From contig OZ244154.1 in the NCBI GenBank assembly GCA_965216335.1, positions 992,001 to 1,056,000 of the forward strand: a DNA stretch of 64,000 nt, in the 5' to 3' direction. Origin of the DNA: JAHEJE01 sp965216335 (GTDB lineage Bacteria; Pseudomonadota; Alphaproteobacteria; Rhizobiales; Aestuariivirgaceae). Under the pieces are notes generated by a model. That model saw only the letters and a program-made list of their open reading frames with translations. It was not told the origin of the DNA and did no database searches. Made by a program: the position numbers and the translations under genes. Position 1 is the first letter of the stretch. The number at the start of each line of letters is the position of its first letter. Shown here piece after piece: positions 16,422-28,600 of this stretch.

Positions 16422-17176
16422 GCGAAACAGCAACGCAACCGCCGTCCGGACTCGCCGATCACGATGCCATCGCCGAGCGGCTGGATCTGCTGGCACGCTT
16501 CCACGACCGTGAACCGGACGCCGAATTCATCGCAGGATTGAAGCGGCTGGTGGTTGGCACGTGGTTCCGCGAGGTCTTCACATCCGAGCGCACCGGTGCC
16601 GCGCTTTCAAAGCTCGATGCTGCCCTTGCCTGCCTGCCGGACAATCCCGACCGGGCGACGCTCGACGGGCTGGCGGCGGAGTATGCCGATGTCTATCTGA
16701 CCTACGCCTATCGCATCTCGCCGTCCGGGTCGGTCTGGCTGACGGAAGACAGTCTTGAACGCCAGGCGCCGATGTTCGATGTGCGCGCCTGGTACAAATG
16801 CTACGGCATCGAGGTGCCGGACTGGCGCAACCGCGCCGATGACCATCTCGTACATCAGCTGCAGTTCCTCGCCATGTTGCTGCGCACCGGCAACCGGCAG
16901 GCGGCATGCGATGCGGCAAAGTTTCTCGATGACAGTCTGCTGAAATGGCTGCCGGACTTCGCCAAGCGCATGGCAGAGCGCGCGAAGGCGCCGTTCTTCG
17001 TTGCAGCCGCCGCCTTGACCGCCGGCATCATTGAAGACATCAGGGACATGCTGGCCGAGGCAACCGGCGTTGATCGGCCGAAACCGGAGGTGGACAAGAA
17101 GCCCAGGTACCGGCTGTATCCGAAGGAACCGCAGCCCGAAACGGCATACCATCCCGGCATTTCCGAAAGCTGGTAG
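16418..17176 (+). CDS. TorD/DmsD-family molybdoenzyme chaperone
   Basis: A 252-residue all-helical cytoplasmic protein of the TorD family, which binds the Tat signal of its partner and holds it until the Mo cofactor is inserted. The family signature region is EYADVYLTYAYRISPSGSVWL, near residue 90, and the DDHLVHQLQFLAML segment is near residue 142. The C-terminus is extended and basic/Pro-rich. It overlaps the Fe-S subunit gene by 4 nt and is followed after 3 nt by the polyferredoxin gene, so it clearly serves the molybdoenzyme at 13170. Confidence 0.88.
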   Translation: MSETATQPPSGLADHDAIAERLDLLARFHDREPDAEFIAGLKRLVVGTWFREVFTSERTGAALSKLDAALACLPDNPDRATLDGLAAEYADVYLTYAYRISPSGSVWLTEDSLERQAPMFDVRAWYKCYGIEVPDWRNRADDHLVHQLQFLAMLLRTGNRQAACDAAKFLDDSLLKWLPDFAKRMAERAKAPFFVAAAALTAGIIEDIRDMLAEATGVDRPKPEVDKKPRYRLYPKEPQPETAYHPGISESW

Positions 17177-17179
17177 ACC

Positions 17180-18241
17180 GTGCGAGTGCAAGCCACAAGT
17201 CACCGGGAACCGCCTAGGCCCGGCAATGGTGCGCGCGATCTGACCATTGACCCGCAGCGCTGCATTCTGGCCGCAACGCCGCGCGCCACCTGCAGCCGGT
17301 GCAGCGACATATGTCCGCACGGTGCAATCATCGACGACGAGGATGGCCTGTCGATCGACGCAGACGCGTGTACCCATTGCGGTCTGTGCGAGCCGGTCTG
17401 TCCGGAAGGGGCGATCAGCGTTTCCGGTGATACCGTCCAGCGTGGCGTGAGCGCTCTTCTGGCCTGCCGCTTCAGCGCGGCACAAGGACAGGTCGCAACC
17501 CTATCGTGTATCCACAGTGTCAGTCTCGAGCGCCTGGCCACGCTCTACCAGGGCGGCGTCCGCCAGATCGAACTGAAGACGGCGGACTGCAGCACCTGTC
17601 CCTATGGAGAGACCGATGCTTTTTCGCATACCCTGTCGTTGTTCAACGGAATTGCCGAAAGCCGCGGTCTCGAAACGGTAAGGACTACGTCTCAACCACA
17701 GCCGCTCACCGTCTGGCAGTCGGTGCGGCCGCGGCTGAGGGACAAGGCAGATGCAGGTCGTCGCGGTTTCCTGCGCGCGATACTGCCTGCTGGCGATGAG
17801 GTCTTGCCGGAACCGGACGAACCGCACCGCGCCGCAGCGCTCGAAGCGCTGCTTGCCCGGCCTGCGGTCGACGCGCCAGCACTGCACAGGGCGGTGCCGC
17901 ATATCGATGCGGCGAAATGCACCGCATGCGATACCTGTTTCCGGCTGTGCCCGCACGATGCCTTGATCTCGCGCAAAGACCTTCCGGACGATCCGCGTTA
18001 TGAGGTTCGCCCAGACAGATGCACCGGTTGTGGCCTGTGCGTTGCGGTTTGCGACACGGGCGCTGTGACGATCGAGCCGGCGGCGAAGGCTGAAACTAGT
18101 TGCATTGCCCTGTCGCAGTTCATCTGCCGGGCATGCGGTGTGCTGTCGTTCACACCACAAGTTGCAGGAACCAAGCAGGAATTGTGCTGGACATGCCGTC
18201 GGTCCAATCATCACAGCAAGCTGTTTCAGGTCCTCGAATGA
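17180..18241 (+). CDS. Polyferredoxin with split 4Fe-4S domains
   Basis: A 353-residue soluble protein starting with GTG. The N-terminal part has CSRCSDICP and CTHCGLCEPVCP; the C-terminal part has CTACDTCFRLCP and CTGCGLCVAVCD. Two dicluster ferredoxin domains are thus separated by about 180 residues. That middle segment includes ELKTADCSTCPYG, recalling Cys-rich domains of redox complexes. The tail adds CRACG...CWTCR, a possible zinc or Fe-S site. No signal peptide is seen, so it is probably cytoplasmic. It may feed electrons to, or assist maturation of, the molybdoenzyme. Its stop overlaps the sensor-kinase ATG. Confidence 0.85.
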   Translation: MRVQATSHREPPRPGNGARDLTIDPQRCILAATPRATCSRCSDICPHGAIIDDEDGLSIDADACTHCGLCEPVCPEGAISVSGDTVQRGVSALLACRFSAAQGQVATLSCIHSVSLERLATLYQGGVRQIELKTADCSTCPYGETDAFSHTLSLFNGIAESRGLETVRTTSQPQPLTVWQSVRPRLRDKADAGRRGFLRAILPAGDEVLPEPDEPHRAAALEALLARPAVDAPALHRAVPHIDAAKCTACDTCFRLCPHDALISRKDLPDDPRYEVRPDRCTGCGLCVAVCDTGAVTIEPAAKAETSCIALSQFICRACGVLSFTPQVAGTKQELCWTCRRSNHHSKLFQVLE

Positions 18242-20128
18242 CGCCGCGCAAGGGGTTCGGGCCGGTTCTTGATTGGTTTGCCAGGCATCTTCACCGCAAG
18301 TTCCTTGCCATTCTGATCGTCATTCTCCTCACGGTTTCGCTGGTGTTTATGGCTGTACTGGTCGGCATCTATCAGCAAAGCCTAGAGCGCGAACACGTCC
18401 GCGCGTCGCTGCAGGTCAACCGGCTGCTGCAGGCCTCGCTGGAGAATTCCATGCTCAAGCGCGACCTCGACGGCTTGCGCACTGTTGTCGCGCGGCTCGG
18501 CCAGCATGAAGAGATCGCCGGGGTCAGCATCCTCAACCCCGGCCTGGAAGTCCGGTTCTCGTCGCAGGACGACAAGGTTGGCACGACGCTCGCAGACGCC
18601 GTCATTCGTACCGCGCTGAAACAACGCACACCGCAGACCGACGTGGTGTCGGCCCCGGACGGCGATCAGTGGACGCGCTCGATCATACCGGTGCGCAACC
18701 GTGCGCCCTGTGTGACCTGTCACGGCGCCATTGCCGACAACCCGGTCAACGGCCTGCTGGTCGTCGACTACAAGTCCGCCGGCCTGAGAACGGCGGCCCG
18801 CAACACCGCCCTGCTGCTGGCCGGCATCGGCGGGCTTGTCATCCTGCTGATGGGCACAGCGGTATGGTGGGCCATGCAACGGCTCGTGGCCGGCCGGCTG
18901 TCGGTGCTGAACGACGCCAGCCTGCGGCTTGCCGGCGGCAACCTGCGGGCACGGGCCCAAGTCTCCGGCGCCGATGAAATCGGCGGCCTGGCGCGCTCCT
19001 TCAACGATATGGCCGATGAGCTGTCGGCATCGCTGGACAAGGTCAACTCGGCTGAGCACTTCCTGCAGGCGGTGATTGACGCCATTCCCGATGGGGTTCG
19101 GGTGATCGACGATGATTTCAACATCGTCAAGGCCAACGGGGCCTATTGCGCCCAGCTCGGCCAGGACCCGCAAAACGTCATTGGCGCAAAATGCTATGCC
19201 TCAAGCCATGCACGCAGCGAACCCTGCCCTCATACCCTGGTCACCTGCCCCGTTGTCGAGTTGCGCAAGGCGGCGACCGACCGCCTCAAAGCCAGCCACA
19301 AGCATGTCCGCGCCGACGGTGCCGATCTGTTCGTCGAGGTGACCGCGGCACGCGCCGAGCTGCCGGCCCAGGGCACGCTTGTACCCTGTGTTGTGGAATC
19401 GATCCGCGACCTGGCCGAGCAGGTCAAATACTCCCACGAACAGCGCCTGTCGGAGATCGGCTTGCTGGCCACCGGCGTGGCGCACGAAATCCACAATCCG
19501 CTGTCCTCGATCGAGTTGGCTCTGAGTTCGCTGCGCGAGGATTTGGACGACCCCGGCAAGGCCGGCGCCAATCTCGAGTATCTCGGCATCGCCCGCAACG
19601 AAATCACCAAATGCCTCGAGGTGACCGACGGCCTCATGCGGCTGAGCGAACCGCCGCGCGATCTGCGCGGGCTGGTCCGGCTCCGCAAGCTCATCCCCGA
19701 GGTCGTGTCGCTTCTGTCCTACCAGATGAAGCAGGCCGGCATCGCCGCCAACCTTGACCTTTCAGAAGGCCTGCGCGTCGTGGCGGCAGACAGCGACATG
19801 CGCATGATCGTCATCAATCTGGCCCAGAACGCATTGCACGCAATGCCCGACAGCGGCACGCTGACGATAACCGGACGGCGCGTTGGCGCCAACATCGAGC
19901 TGGTTTTCGAAGATACCGGCATCGGAATTCCCGAAAGCCACATCGACAAGATTTTCCTACCGTTCTGGAGCCACCGCGCTGATACCAGCACCGGCCGCGG
20001 CCTGGGGCTGTCGATTTGCCGCGCGATCATCGAACGCTATGGCGGTACGATCGCGGTGCAAAGCACGGTGGGCGTCGGAACCACATTCACAGTCCGTCTG
20101 CCCAGCGCGGACAAAGAAGCGAGCGAAG

Positions 20129-20139
<11 letters not shown>
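18238..20139 (+). CDS. Sensor histidine kinase with periplasmic heme c motif
   Basis: A 633-residue membrane kinase: TM1 (about 22-44), a periplasmic sensor domain (45-188), TM2 (about 190-212), HAMP, a PAS domain (about 276-390), and HisKA with GVAHEIHNPLSSI (His416) plus an ATPase domain (DTGIGIP, GRGLGLSI). The sensor domain contains PCVTCHGA (CVTCH at 158-162), a covalent heme-binding motif. The PAS domain has four cysteines (304, 319, 330, 337) in a pattern seen in redox or metal-sensing PAS domains. The ATG overlaps the previous stop. It overlaps the regulator gene by 11 nt and surely pairs with it. It could sense redox state, a gas ligand or the respiratory substrate. Confidence 0.92.
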
Positions 20140-21493
<1,354 letters not shown>

Positions 21494-21542
21494 CCGCAAG
21501 TCCACCGGCGCCTCCTGCCAGCGGCCGACAGGCAATCCACGG

Positions 21543-21629
21543 TGGTGCGGGCGGGGGGACTTGAACCCCCACGGGGTTACCCCCAACGGATTTTAAGTCC
21601 GGTCTGTCTACCAATTCCAGCACGCCCGC
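21543..21629 (-). tRNA. tRNA-Leu (anticodon TAA)
   Basis: An 87-nt class II tRNA on the minus strand with a paired acceptor stem (GCGGGCG/CGCCCGC), encoded CCA end, long variable arm and anticodon loop CTTAAAA, giving TAA for UUA codons. It lies downstream of gpt on the same strand. Confidence 0.95.
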
Positions 21630-21681
21630 TGCGTGTGTCACCGTGTCAGTGCTTATGCACCGCCCTGCCCCGGCTGGCAAC

Positions 21682-21735
21682 GGCCCGCCGGGCCGGCGGC
21701 GGCCTGCCGGGCCGGCGGCGGCCTGCCGGGCCGGC
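21682..21735. repeat. GC-rich 19-bp tandem repeat between gpt and tRNA-Leu
   Basis: Two exact copies of GGCGGCCTGCCGGGCCGGC plus a diverged upstream copy. Each contains GCCGGGCCGGC and is strongly self-complementary. The array starts 6 bp from the gpt stop. It may act as a transcript 3'-end structure. Confidence 0.65.
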
Positions 21736-21740
21736 ATCAT

Positions 21741-22250
21741 TCAAACAGCCGCACCCTCGCGGATTGGCGGTGAGAACTGCAGGGTCATATCCCACGGCAG
21801 GTAGATCCAGGTGTCCTGGCTGACTTCGGTCACGAAGGTGTCGACCAGCTCGACGCCCGCCGGCTTGGCATAGACGGTGGCGAAATGGGCATTCGGCAGC
21901 ATGTCGCGTACCGCCTTGGCGGTGGCGCCGGTATCGACCAGGTCATCGACGATCAACACGTTCTGTTCGCGCAACTCGTCGGCCACGCCTTTCATGACCT
22001 TGATCTTGCCCTGCTTGCCGTAGTCGTAGGAGGAGATACACACGGTTTCGATAACCAGAACGCCCAGTTCGCGCGCCACGATCGCTGCCGGAACCATGCC
22101 GCCGCGCGTTACCGCAACCACCGCATCGAACGGACCCTGCGCCTGCAGCCGCCAGGTCAGCGCCCGGGCATCGCGATGCAGTTGCTCCCATGACACCGGG
22201 AACGCCTTTTCGTAGCGTTCATCGACGTCGCCCTTCAACTCCTTGGCCAT
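21741..22250 (-). CDS. gpt: Xanthine phosphoribosyltransferase
   Basis: A 169-residue purine salvage enzyme that joins xanthine or guanine to PRPP. The PRPP-binding loop VLIVDDLVDTGATA and the FDAVVAVTRGGMVPA segment are diagnostic. YLPWDMTLQFSPP near the C-terminus fits the Gpt subgroup. The ATG at 22250 starts MAKELKGDVDERYEKAFPVSWEQ, the family start; GAGGGA lies upstream. The gene is divergent from the hybrid kinase, with only about 130 bp shared between them. Confidence 0.92.
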   Translation of the reverse strand: MAKELKGDVDERYEKAFPVSWEQLHRDARALTWRLQAQGPFDAVVAVTRGGMVPAAIVARELGVLVIETVCISSYDYGKQGKIKVMKGVADELREQNVLIVDDLVDTGATAKAVRDMLPNAHFATVYAKPAGVELVDTFVTEVSQDTWIYLPWDMTLQFSPPIREGAAV

Positions 22251-22381
22251 CTCTGATCCCTCAAATCCACGCCGCCCATCAGCTGTGACCTGATAGGCGC
22301 AATAACTCAACCCGCGTCAACCCTTGGTTCACACTGTTATGGCAAAACCATGGGGATATTGTCTGAAAAGGTCTGCCCTAC

Positions 22382-25072
22382 ATGTCATTTGCCAACGGTA
22401 CCATCGGTGAATTGATCAAGGCACTGGACATTTCCGGTGTCGAAATGCTCGCCATCAGCCTGCCGGATTCGCGCATCGTCGATGCCACCCAGTGCCTGAT
22501 GAAACAATGGGATTGCAACCGCTACGAACTCGTCGGCCGGCAATTGTCGCAATCGGACAAGAGCCGCATATCGGCCCGATACGTCGACGAAGGCATATCC
22601 GGTATCTCGACCCAGGCCCAGACCAAGATCGAAGTCACCTATCGCCCGGACCAGGGCGACGCCCAGTGTGTCCGTTTCCGCCCCCAGCATGTGCGCGAGG
22701 GCAACCAGGAATATCTGCTGCTGGTCAACCCGGTGCCGGAACGCACCAGCGAAAGCACCACCGCATCCCAGGACAAGGAAACCCAGGCCCGCATGGAACT
22801 GGCCGTCAAGGCCGGCGGCTACGGCAGCTGGGACTATGACTTCCGCAACCGGACGCACCAGATCTCCAACGAGTTGTACACCATTCTCGGCTACCACCCC
22901 GGCGACCCGCGCCTCGACTTCCGCAAGTTCGAAGACGGCGTTCATCCCGAAGACCGCAACCGCACCCTCGGTTCGGCGATAAAGCGCGACCCGGGCGCCA
23001 AGTACTGGCTCGACCGCTTCCGCTACAAGAACGCGCTCGGCGACTATATCTGGCTTGAACAGATCGCCGCCGTCATCCGCGACCCGCTGACCGGCGACCA
23101 CGTCAAGGTCATCGGCCTGTTGCGCAACATTTCAGACCGCATGGTCGAGGTCGACCGGCTGGAAAACTCGCAGCGCAACCTGGCCCGCTCCCAGGACATT
23201 GCCAAGATCGGCTCCTGGGTGATCACCGTCGCCACCGGTTCGCTGGAATGGTCGGAGCAGATGTACAAGATCTTCGACTTCGTCGACCAGGACGCCCCGC
23301 CGTCCTTCCAGCCGATCGTCAAGCGCATGCCCGATGCCCACCGCGACCGCTGGCAGGAGGCCATCGAACTGGCCAAGCTCGGCCAGCTGGTCAAGCCGTT
23401 CGACGTCGACATCCATACCGGCCGCGACATCTCCATGCGCATTCAGGTGCACCTGCACGCCGAGCTGGACGAGAACGGTCGCGTCGGCACCCTGCACGGC
23501 ATCTGCCAGGACATCACCGAGCAGATATTGCTCGAACGCAAGTTCCTGCAGGCCCAGAAGATGGAATCCGTCGGCCGCCTGACCGGCGGTATCGCCCATG
23601 ACTTCAACAACCTGCTGATGGTCATGGTCGGCAACCTGCAGCTCATCGAAGGCCAGGTCGAGGACGACGAAAAGATACTCAAGCGCGTCCACGCCGTCAT
23701 CGATGCCGCCAACAAGGGTTCCGAACTGACCAAGCGCATGCTGGCCTTCTCACGCCAGCAGACCCTGGAAGACGAGAACATCGACGTCACCGGCCTGGTG
23801 ATGAGCATGAAGGAAATGCTGACCCGCGCCATCGGCGGCAATGTCGACCTGGAAATGATCCCGGGCGAACGCGTCTGGCCGGTCAATGCCGACCGCACCC
23901 AGCTCGAAACCGCCATCCTCAACCTGGCGATCAACGCCCGCGACGCGATGAGCGAAGGCGGCAAGCTGAAGGTCGAGGTCTCCAACTCCGTGCTCGACGA
24001 TGCCTACTGCCGCCAGTATGAGGACCTCGAACCGGGCGCCTACGTGATGATCGCCGTCTCCGACACCGGCCACGGCATGCCGGCGGAAATCATCGACAAG
24101 GTGGTCCAGCCGTTCTTCACGACCAAGCCGCCGGAGGCCGGCTCCGGCCTCGGTCTGTCGATGATCTACGGCTTCGTCAACCAGTCCGGCGGTCACATGG
24201 ACATCACCTCGGAGGTCGACAAGGGCACGACGATCAAGATCTATCTTCCCAAGTCGGCCGTCGAGTTGGAACCGGCCGTGGAGGAGGAAGACACCGACAC
24301 CGCCACGGATGCCAAGGCCGAAGAACCGGCACCTGCCGATGACGCCGACGACAAGGCGGAAGAAGACACCAAACCGGCAGCCTCCGGACACAAGAGCATC
24401 GCCGAAACGCTGGCCGAGATCGACAAGAAACTCGGCACCGGCAAGGACCCCTCCCCCGCAGCAGCCGGCAGCACGACGGGCAACGCCAAGACGGTGTTCG
24501 GCCAACGCGCCGGTGAACCGGAAGCCGAACCCGCTTTCAAGGCTGAAAAGGATGAAACGCAATCCGGCGAGGCGGCGAAAAGTTCAGATGACGCTGTCAA
24601 GCCCGCCAAGACCGAACCGCCAGCCAAGGCAGCGCCGCCTGCACAGGCCTCAGCCGACCAGGAGTCCGCCGATGACGAGGACCGCAAGGAAAAGCACATG
24701 GTGCTGGTCGTGGAAGACAACGACGCCGTGCGCGACGTCGCCGTCGCCATGGTCGAGGACATGGGCTACAACGTGCTCGAGGCCTCCAATGGCGCCGATG
24801 CGCTGGAGCTGATCCGCAACCATCCGGAAATCGACCTGCTGCTGTCCGACGTGGTGATGGCCGGCATGAACGGCCCGGAACTGGCCGCCGAAGCCATGAA
24901 GATCCGCGAAGACCTCAAGGTCCTGTTCGCCTCGGGCTACACCCAGGGCGCGGCCGCGGAAATGCAGAACCTGCCGAACTTCATCGAACTGATCAACAAG
25001 CCCTTCACCCGCAACGAACTGACCGACAAGGTCCGCGAGGCCCTGCGCCAGATCAAGGAACAGGCGGCCTGA
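22382..25072 (+). CDS. Soluble hybrid sensor histidine kinase
   Basis: An 896-residue protein with no membrane segments. Order: three PAS-like domains (about 10-110, 140-260, 265-385), HisKA with GRLTGGIAHDFNNLL (about 403-417), an ATPase domain (DTGHGMP, GSGLGLSM), a long Ala/Glu/Pro-rich linker (about 635-765), and a C-terminal receiver (LVVEDNDAVRD, LLLSDVVMAG). The second PAS is typical of PAS_3, which often binds small ligands or flavin. No cognate output gene is adjacent. The linker is unusually long and charged. Codon use resembles neighbouring core genes. Confidence 0.9.
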   Translation: MSFANGTIGELIKALDISGVEMLAISLPDSRIVDATQCLMKQWDCNRYELVGRQLSQSDKSRISARYVDEGISGISTQAQTKIEVTYRPDQGDAQCVRFRPQHVREGNQEYLLLVNPVPERTSESTTASQDKETQARMELAVKAGGYGSWDYDFRNRTHQISNELYTILGYHPGDPRLDFRKFEDGVHPEDRNRTLGSAIKRDPGAKYWLDRFRYKNALGDYIWLEQIAAVIRDPLTGDHVKVIGLLRNISDRMVEVDRLENSQRNLARSQDIAKIGSWVITVATGSLEWSEQMYKIFDFVDQDAPPSFQPIVKRMPDAHRDRWQEAIELAKLGQLVKPFDVDIHTGRDISMRIQVHLHAELDENGRVGTLHGICQDITEQILLERKFLQAQKMESVGRLTGGIAHDFNNLLMVMVGNLQLIEGQVEDDEKILKRVHAVIDAANKGSELTKRMLAFSRQQTLEDENIDVTGLVMSMKEMLTRAIGGNVDLEMIPGERVWPVNADRTQLETAILNLAINARDAMSEGGKLKVEVSNSVLDDAYCRQYEDLEPGAYVMIAVSDTGHGMPAEIIDKVVQPFFTTKPPEAGSGLGLSMIYGFVNQSGGHMDITSEVDKGTTIKIYLPKSAVELEPAVEEEDTDTATDAKAEEPAPADDADDKAEEDTKPAASGHKSIAETLAEIDKKLGTGKDPSPAAAGSTTGNAKTVFGQRAGEPEAEPAFKAEKDETQSGEAAKSSDDAVKPAKTEPPAKAAPPAQASADQESADDEDRKEKHMVLVVEDNDAVRDVAVAMVEDMGYNVLEASNGADALELIRNHPEIDLLLSDVVMAGMNGPELAAEAMKIREDLKVLFASGYTQGAAAEMQNLPNFIELINKPFTRNELTDKVREALRQIKEQAA

Positions 25073-25602
25073 TCAGCCTGGCTGTCGGACTGCTGCAAGC
25101 AAGGTGTCTGAGCGTCCTTTGACCGGGGCGAAGCAGTCTCGTTGGCTGCTCAAGTCTCAATCACAATTCCGGCGCCTACCGGCGTCCACCTTCATCGCTG
25201 ACGGTACCTTGAACGTCCCCGGCGCTACAGGCCCGGCAGACCTCGGGCATGACGTCGAGATCGCGTGACCGCATTGGGGTGTGGCGGGACGTGCTACTTC
25301 GATCTGCCCCGCCAACTCTTCCCCTGTGGCCCTCCCCTGCCCTCAAACGCAACTGAATCAACGGTGATATTTCAAAGGGACACAAACACGCCTGTTGGTT
25401 GACGATACGTAAATTTGCTTGACCGAGTCGCGCAACAAAGGAATACTCGCCCATCAAGGTCCCGCACCTTCGGAATCCTTTCCGTGGCCGGCAGCGGATC
25501 GGTTGCCGGCACGAGTGCCTGTCGCGAGGCGGGTTGCAATCAGCGTCACCGGACAAGCGGTGGCTACAACAACAGGGAGGGCGCCCGCGGCGTCTGGATG
25601 GC
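25073..25602. other. Intergenic region before the RTX gene
   Basis: 530 bp with no convincing gene, RNA or repeat. GGGAGG at 25575-25580 is about 22 nt upstream of the chosen RTX ATG, which is too far for a normal ribosome site. The exact RTX start is therefore unsettled. Confidence 0.5.
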
Positions 25603-28600
25603 ATGTCAATAACCTATAATGCAACCGCCGGTATCGACGCTCCACTTCTGTCGACAGACATCGACTTTGTCGTCTTCACCCATCCAAGCCAGGCCAATTT
25701 TGGGGATTCGTTCTTTTTTGACGCAGGATTTGACTACCTCGTCGTCGAAGGCTCCATCGCGATGGACTTTAGGGTCATCGGCAACAATTTCTTCGATGCC
25801 GAAGCTTTGATCATGCACTTCGGCAACAACAGTGCAACATTCGACGCCAGTCAACTCGATGGCAGCTTCGGCGCACTGCCAACGAACCTGTTCGTTCAGG
25901 GCGAAGTAGGGACGACGCAGCAAATCATCGTTCTTGAAGCCTCGAACTTCGATGCTACCGGCTGGTCATTTGGCAACTGGACCGCCGGCGAAGACACAAT
26001 CTCCATCACCGGCACCATCGGCGCCGACAGCATCACCGGCTCCATCATGGACGATATCATCAATGGCGGTGAAGGCAACGACACCATCAATGGCGGCGCC
26101 GGCAACGATCTCATTCTGGACGGGGTCGGAGTCGGTTCTTCGCAGGGTTTTGACTCAATCAGCGGCGGTCAAGGTGACGACACGGTTGCCGTCGTCGCCG
26201 CCAGCGGTGACTTCTATGATGGCGGCGCCGGCACCGACCTGCTCGATTTGAGCAACAACGGCCACCCCCTAGCCATCAATCTGCAAACCGGCACCAGCAG
26301 TTTCGGCACGACATTCAACTTCGAGAACCTCATCGCCGGTACGGGCAGCGATACGATCGTCGGCTCCACGGCTGCCAACCTCATCGACGGCCTAGCTGGC
26401 AACGACCTGATCGAGGGTGGCGCCGGTGCGGACACGCTGGACGGCGGGACGGGCAATGACACGCTGAGCTATGCCGGCTCGGATGCGGCAGTCGACGCCG
26501 ACCTGTCAGGCCCGCTGTCGTTCAGCGGCGGTCACGCCACGGGCGATTCGATTTCGAACTTCGAGAACCTGACAGGATCAGCGTTTGACGACACCCTTGC
26601 CGGCAGCACGGCCGCCAACATACTCAGCGGATTGGCCGGCAACGATACCCTCAACGGCGGCACCGGCAACGACACGATCCTGGGCGGCCTCGGCAACGAT
26701 ATGATCGTCGACGGCATTGCCAGCAACTCACAAGGTGCCGATACCGTGGATGCCGGCGGCGGTGACGATACGGTTGTCGCGTGGTTCATAGGCACTGGCG
26801 ACGACTTTGATGGAGGCACAGGCAACGATCTACTTGATTTGGGCAATGACTCCATCACGACCTTCAATGTGAACCTTGCCACCAACACAATCAACTTCGG
26901 CACGATTGCCGGTTTTGAAAATGTCCGGACCGGCGGCGGCAACGACACGATCCTGGGTTCGGTGTTCGCCAACCTCATCGAGACCGGCGGCGGTATCGAC
27001 AGCATCAACGCCCACAACGGGAATGACACCGTCAACAGCGGCGCCGGGAATGACTTCGTCCAGGGCGGTGCCGGTGCCGACCTGCTCGACGGCGGCGACG
27101 GCATCGATATCCTGCTCTATTCCGGTTCCCTGTCCGGCGTCACGATCAACCTCGCGACCTCTTCGGCTTCCGGAGGCACGGCCACCGGCGACACCATCTC
27201 CAACTTCGAAAACGTCAGCGGCTCGTCGTTCAATGACATGCTCACCGGCGATTTCAGGAACAACAACCTGTCCGGCGCGACCGGCGACGACACGCTTGTC
27301 GGCGGCGAGGGTAACGACACGCTATCCGGCGGCCTCGGTATAGACAGCATCGTTGCCGGCGATGGCGACGACAGCGTCAACGGCGGAGCCGGCGGCGATT
27401 CGCTTGCCGGCGGGCCCGGCAGCGACACGCTGAGTTACGCAGGATCGCCCCTGGCCGTATCGGTCAACCTGACGACGCAGACCGCGACCGGCGGGCACGC
27501 CACCGGCGATACGATATCAGGCTTCGAGGCCGTTATCGGCACGGCGCTCGGCGACACCATCATCGGCGATGCCGGCGACAATCTCATCGAAGGCGGAGCG
27601 GGCCCGGACTCGCTGGTCGGCGCAGCGGGCGACGACACGCTGGCCTACACCCAGTCGAATGCCGCCGTTTCGGTCGATCTGTCGACGCAGGCCGTTTCCG
27701 GCGGGCACGCCACCGGCGACACCGTTTCCGGCTTCGAGAGCGCCTTCGGGTCCTTCCTCAACGACACGCTCATCGGCAGTACCGGCAACAACACCTTCAA
27801 TGGCGACCTCGGCAATGACTCCATCCAGGCCGGCCTCGGCAACGACCTCATCATCGATGGAGTGGCCGGCAATTCCCAGGGCAGCGATACGATCGATGCC
27901 GGTGGCGGCGACGACACCGTTGTCGCGAACTTCATCCTGAACGGCGACGACTATGACGGCGGGGCCGGCACGGATCTGCTCGACATGAGCGGGGACACCT
28001 TCAATTTCACCATCAACCTTGCCACCAACGCGATCAGCTTCGGCGCCATCGCCAACTTCGAAAACCTCACCGCCTCGCAGGGCAACGACACCGTCACCGG
28101 CACAACCAGCGCCAATCGGATCGACGGCCACACCGGCAACGACAGCATCGACGGCGGCGACGGCAACGACATACTGTTCGGTGGTTCGGGCAACGACACG
28201 CTGCTCGGCGGCGGCGGCAACGATTCGCTGCTGGGCGGTATAGGGGCCGATTCGCTGGATGGCGGGGCCGGCAGCGACACCCTGAGTTATGTCGGCTCGG
28301 TCGCCGCGGTGACCGTCAACCTGACCGCCTCGACCGCCACCGGCGGGCACGCTACCGGCGACACCATTGCCGCCGGCAGCTTCGAGAACGCCATCGGTTC
28401 GGCATTCGGCGATGCCATCACCGGCACGTCCGGCGCCAACCGCCTGGAAGGCCGCGGCGGCAACGACACCCTGAACGGCCTGTCCGGCAACGACACGCTG
28501 CTCGGCGGGTCCGGCAATGATCTTGTGCAAGGCGGCGCGGGGGCGGATTCGCTCGATGGCGGCACCGGCAGCGATACCCTGACATATGCAGCAGCCGGCG

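Noticed and set aside
14328..16496. 722-codon open frame opposite the molybdoenzyme and Fe-S subunit
   Set aside because: High-GC antisense frame; the sense strand encodes clear family motifs throughout, and the antisense product has no recognisable feature.
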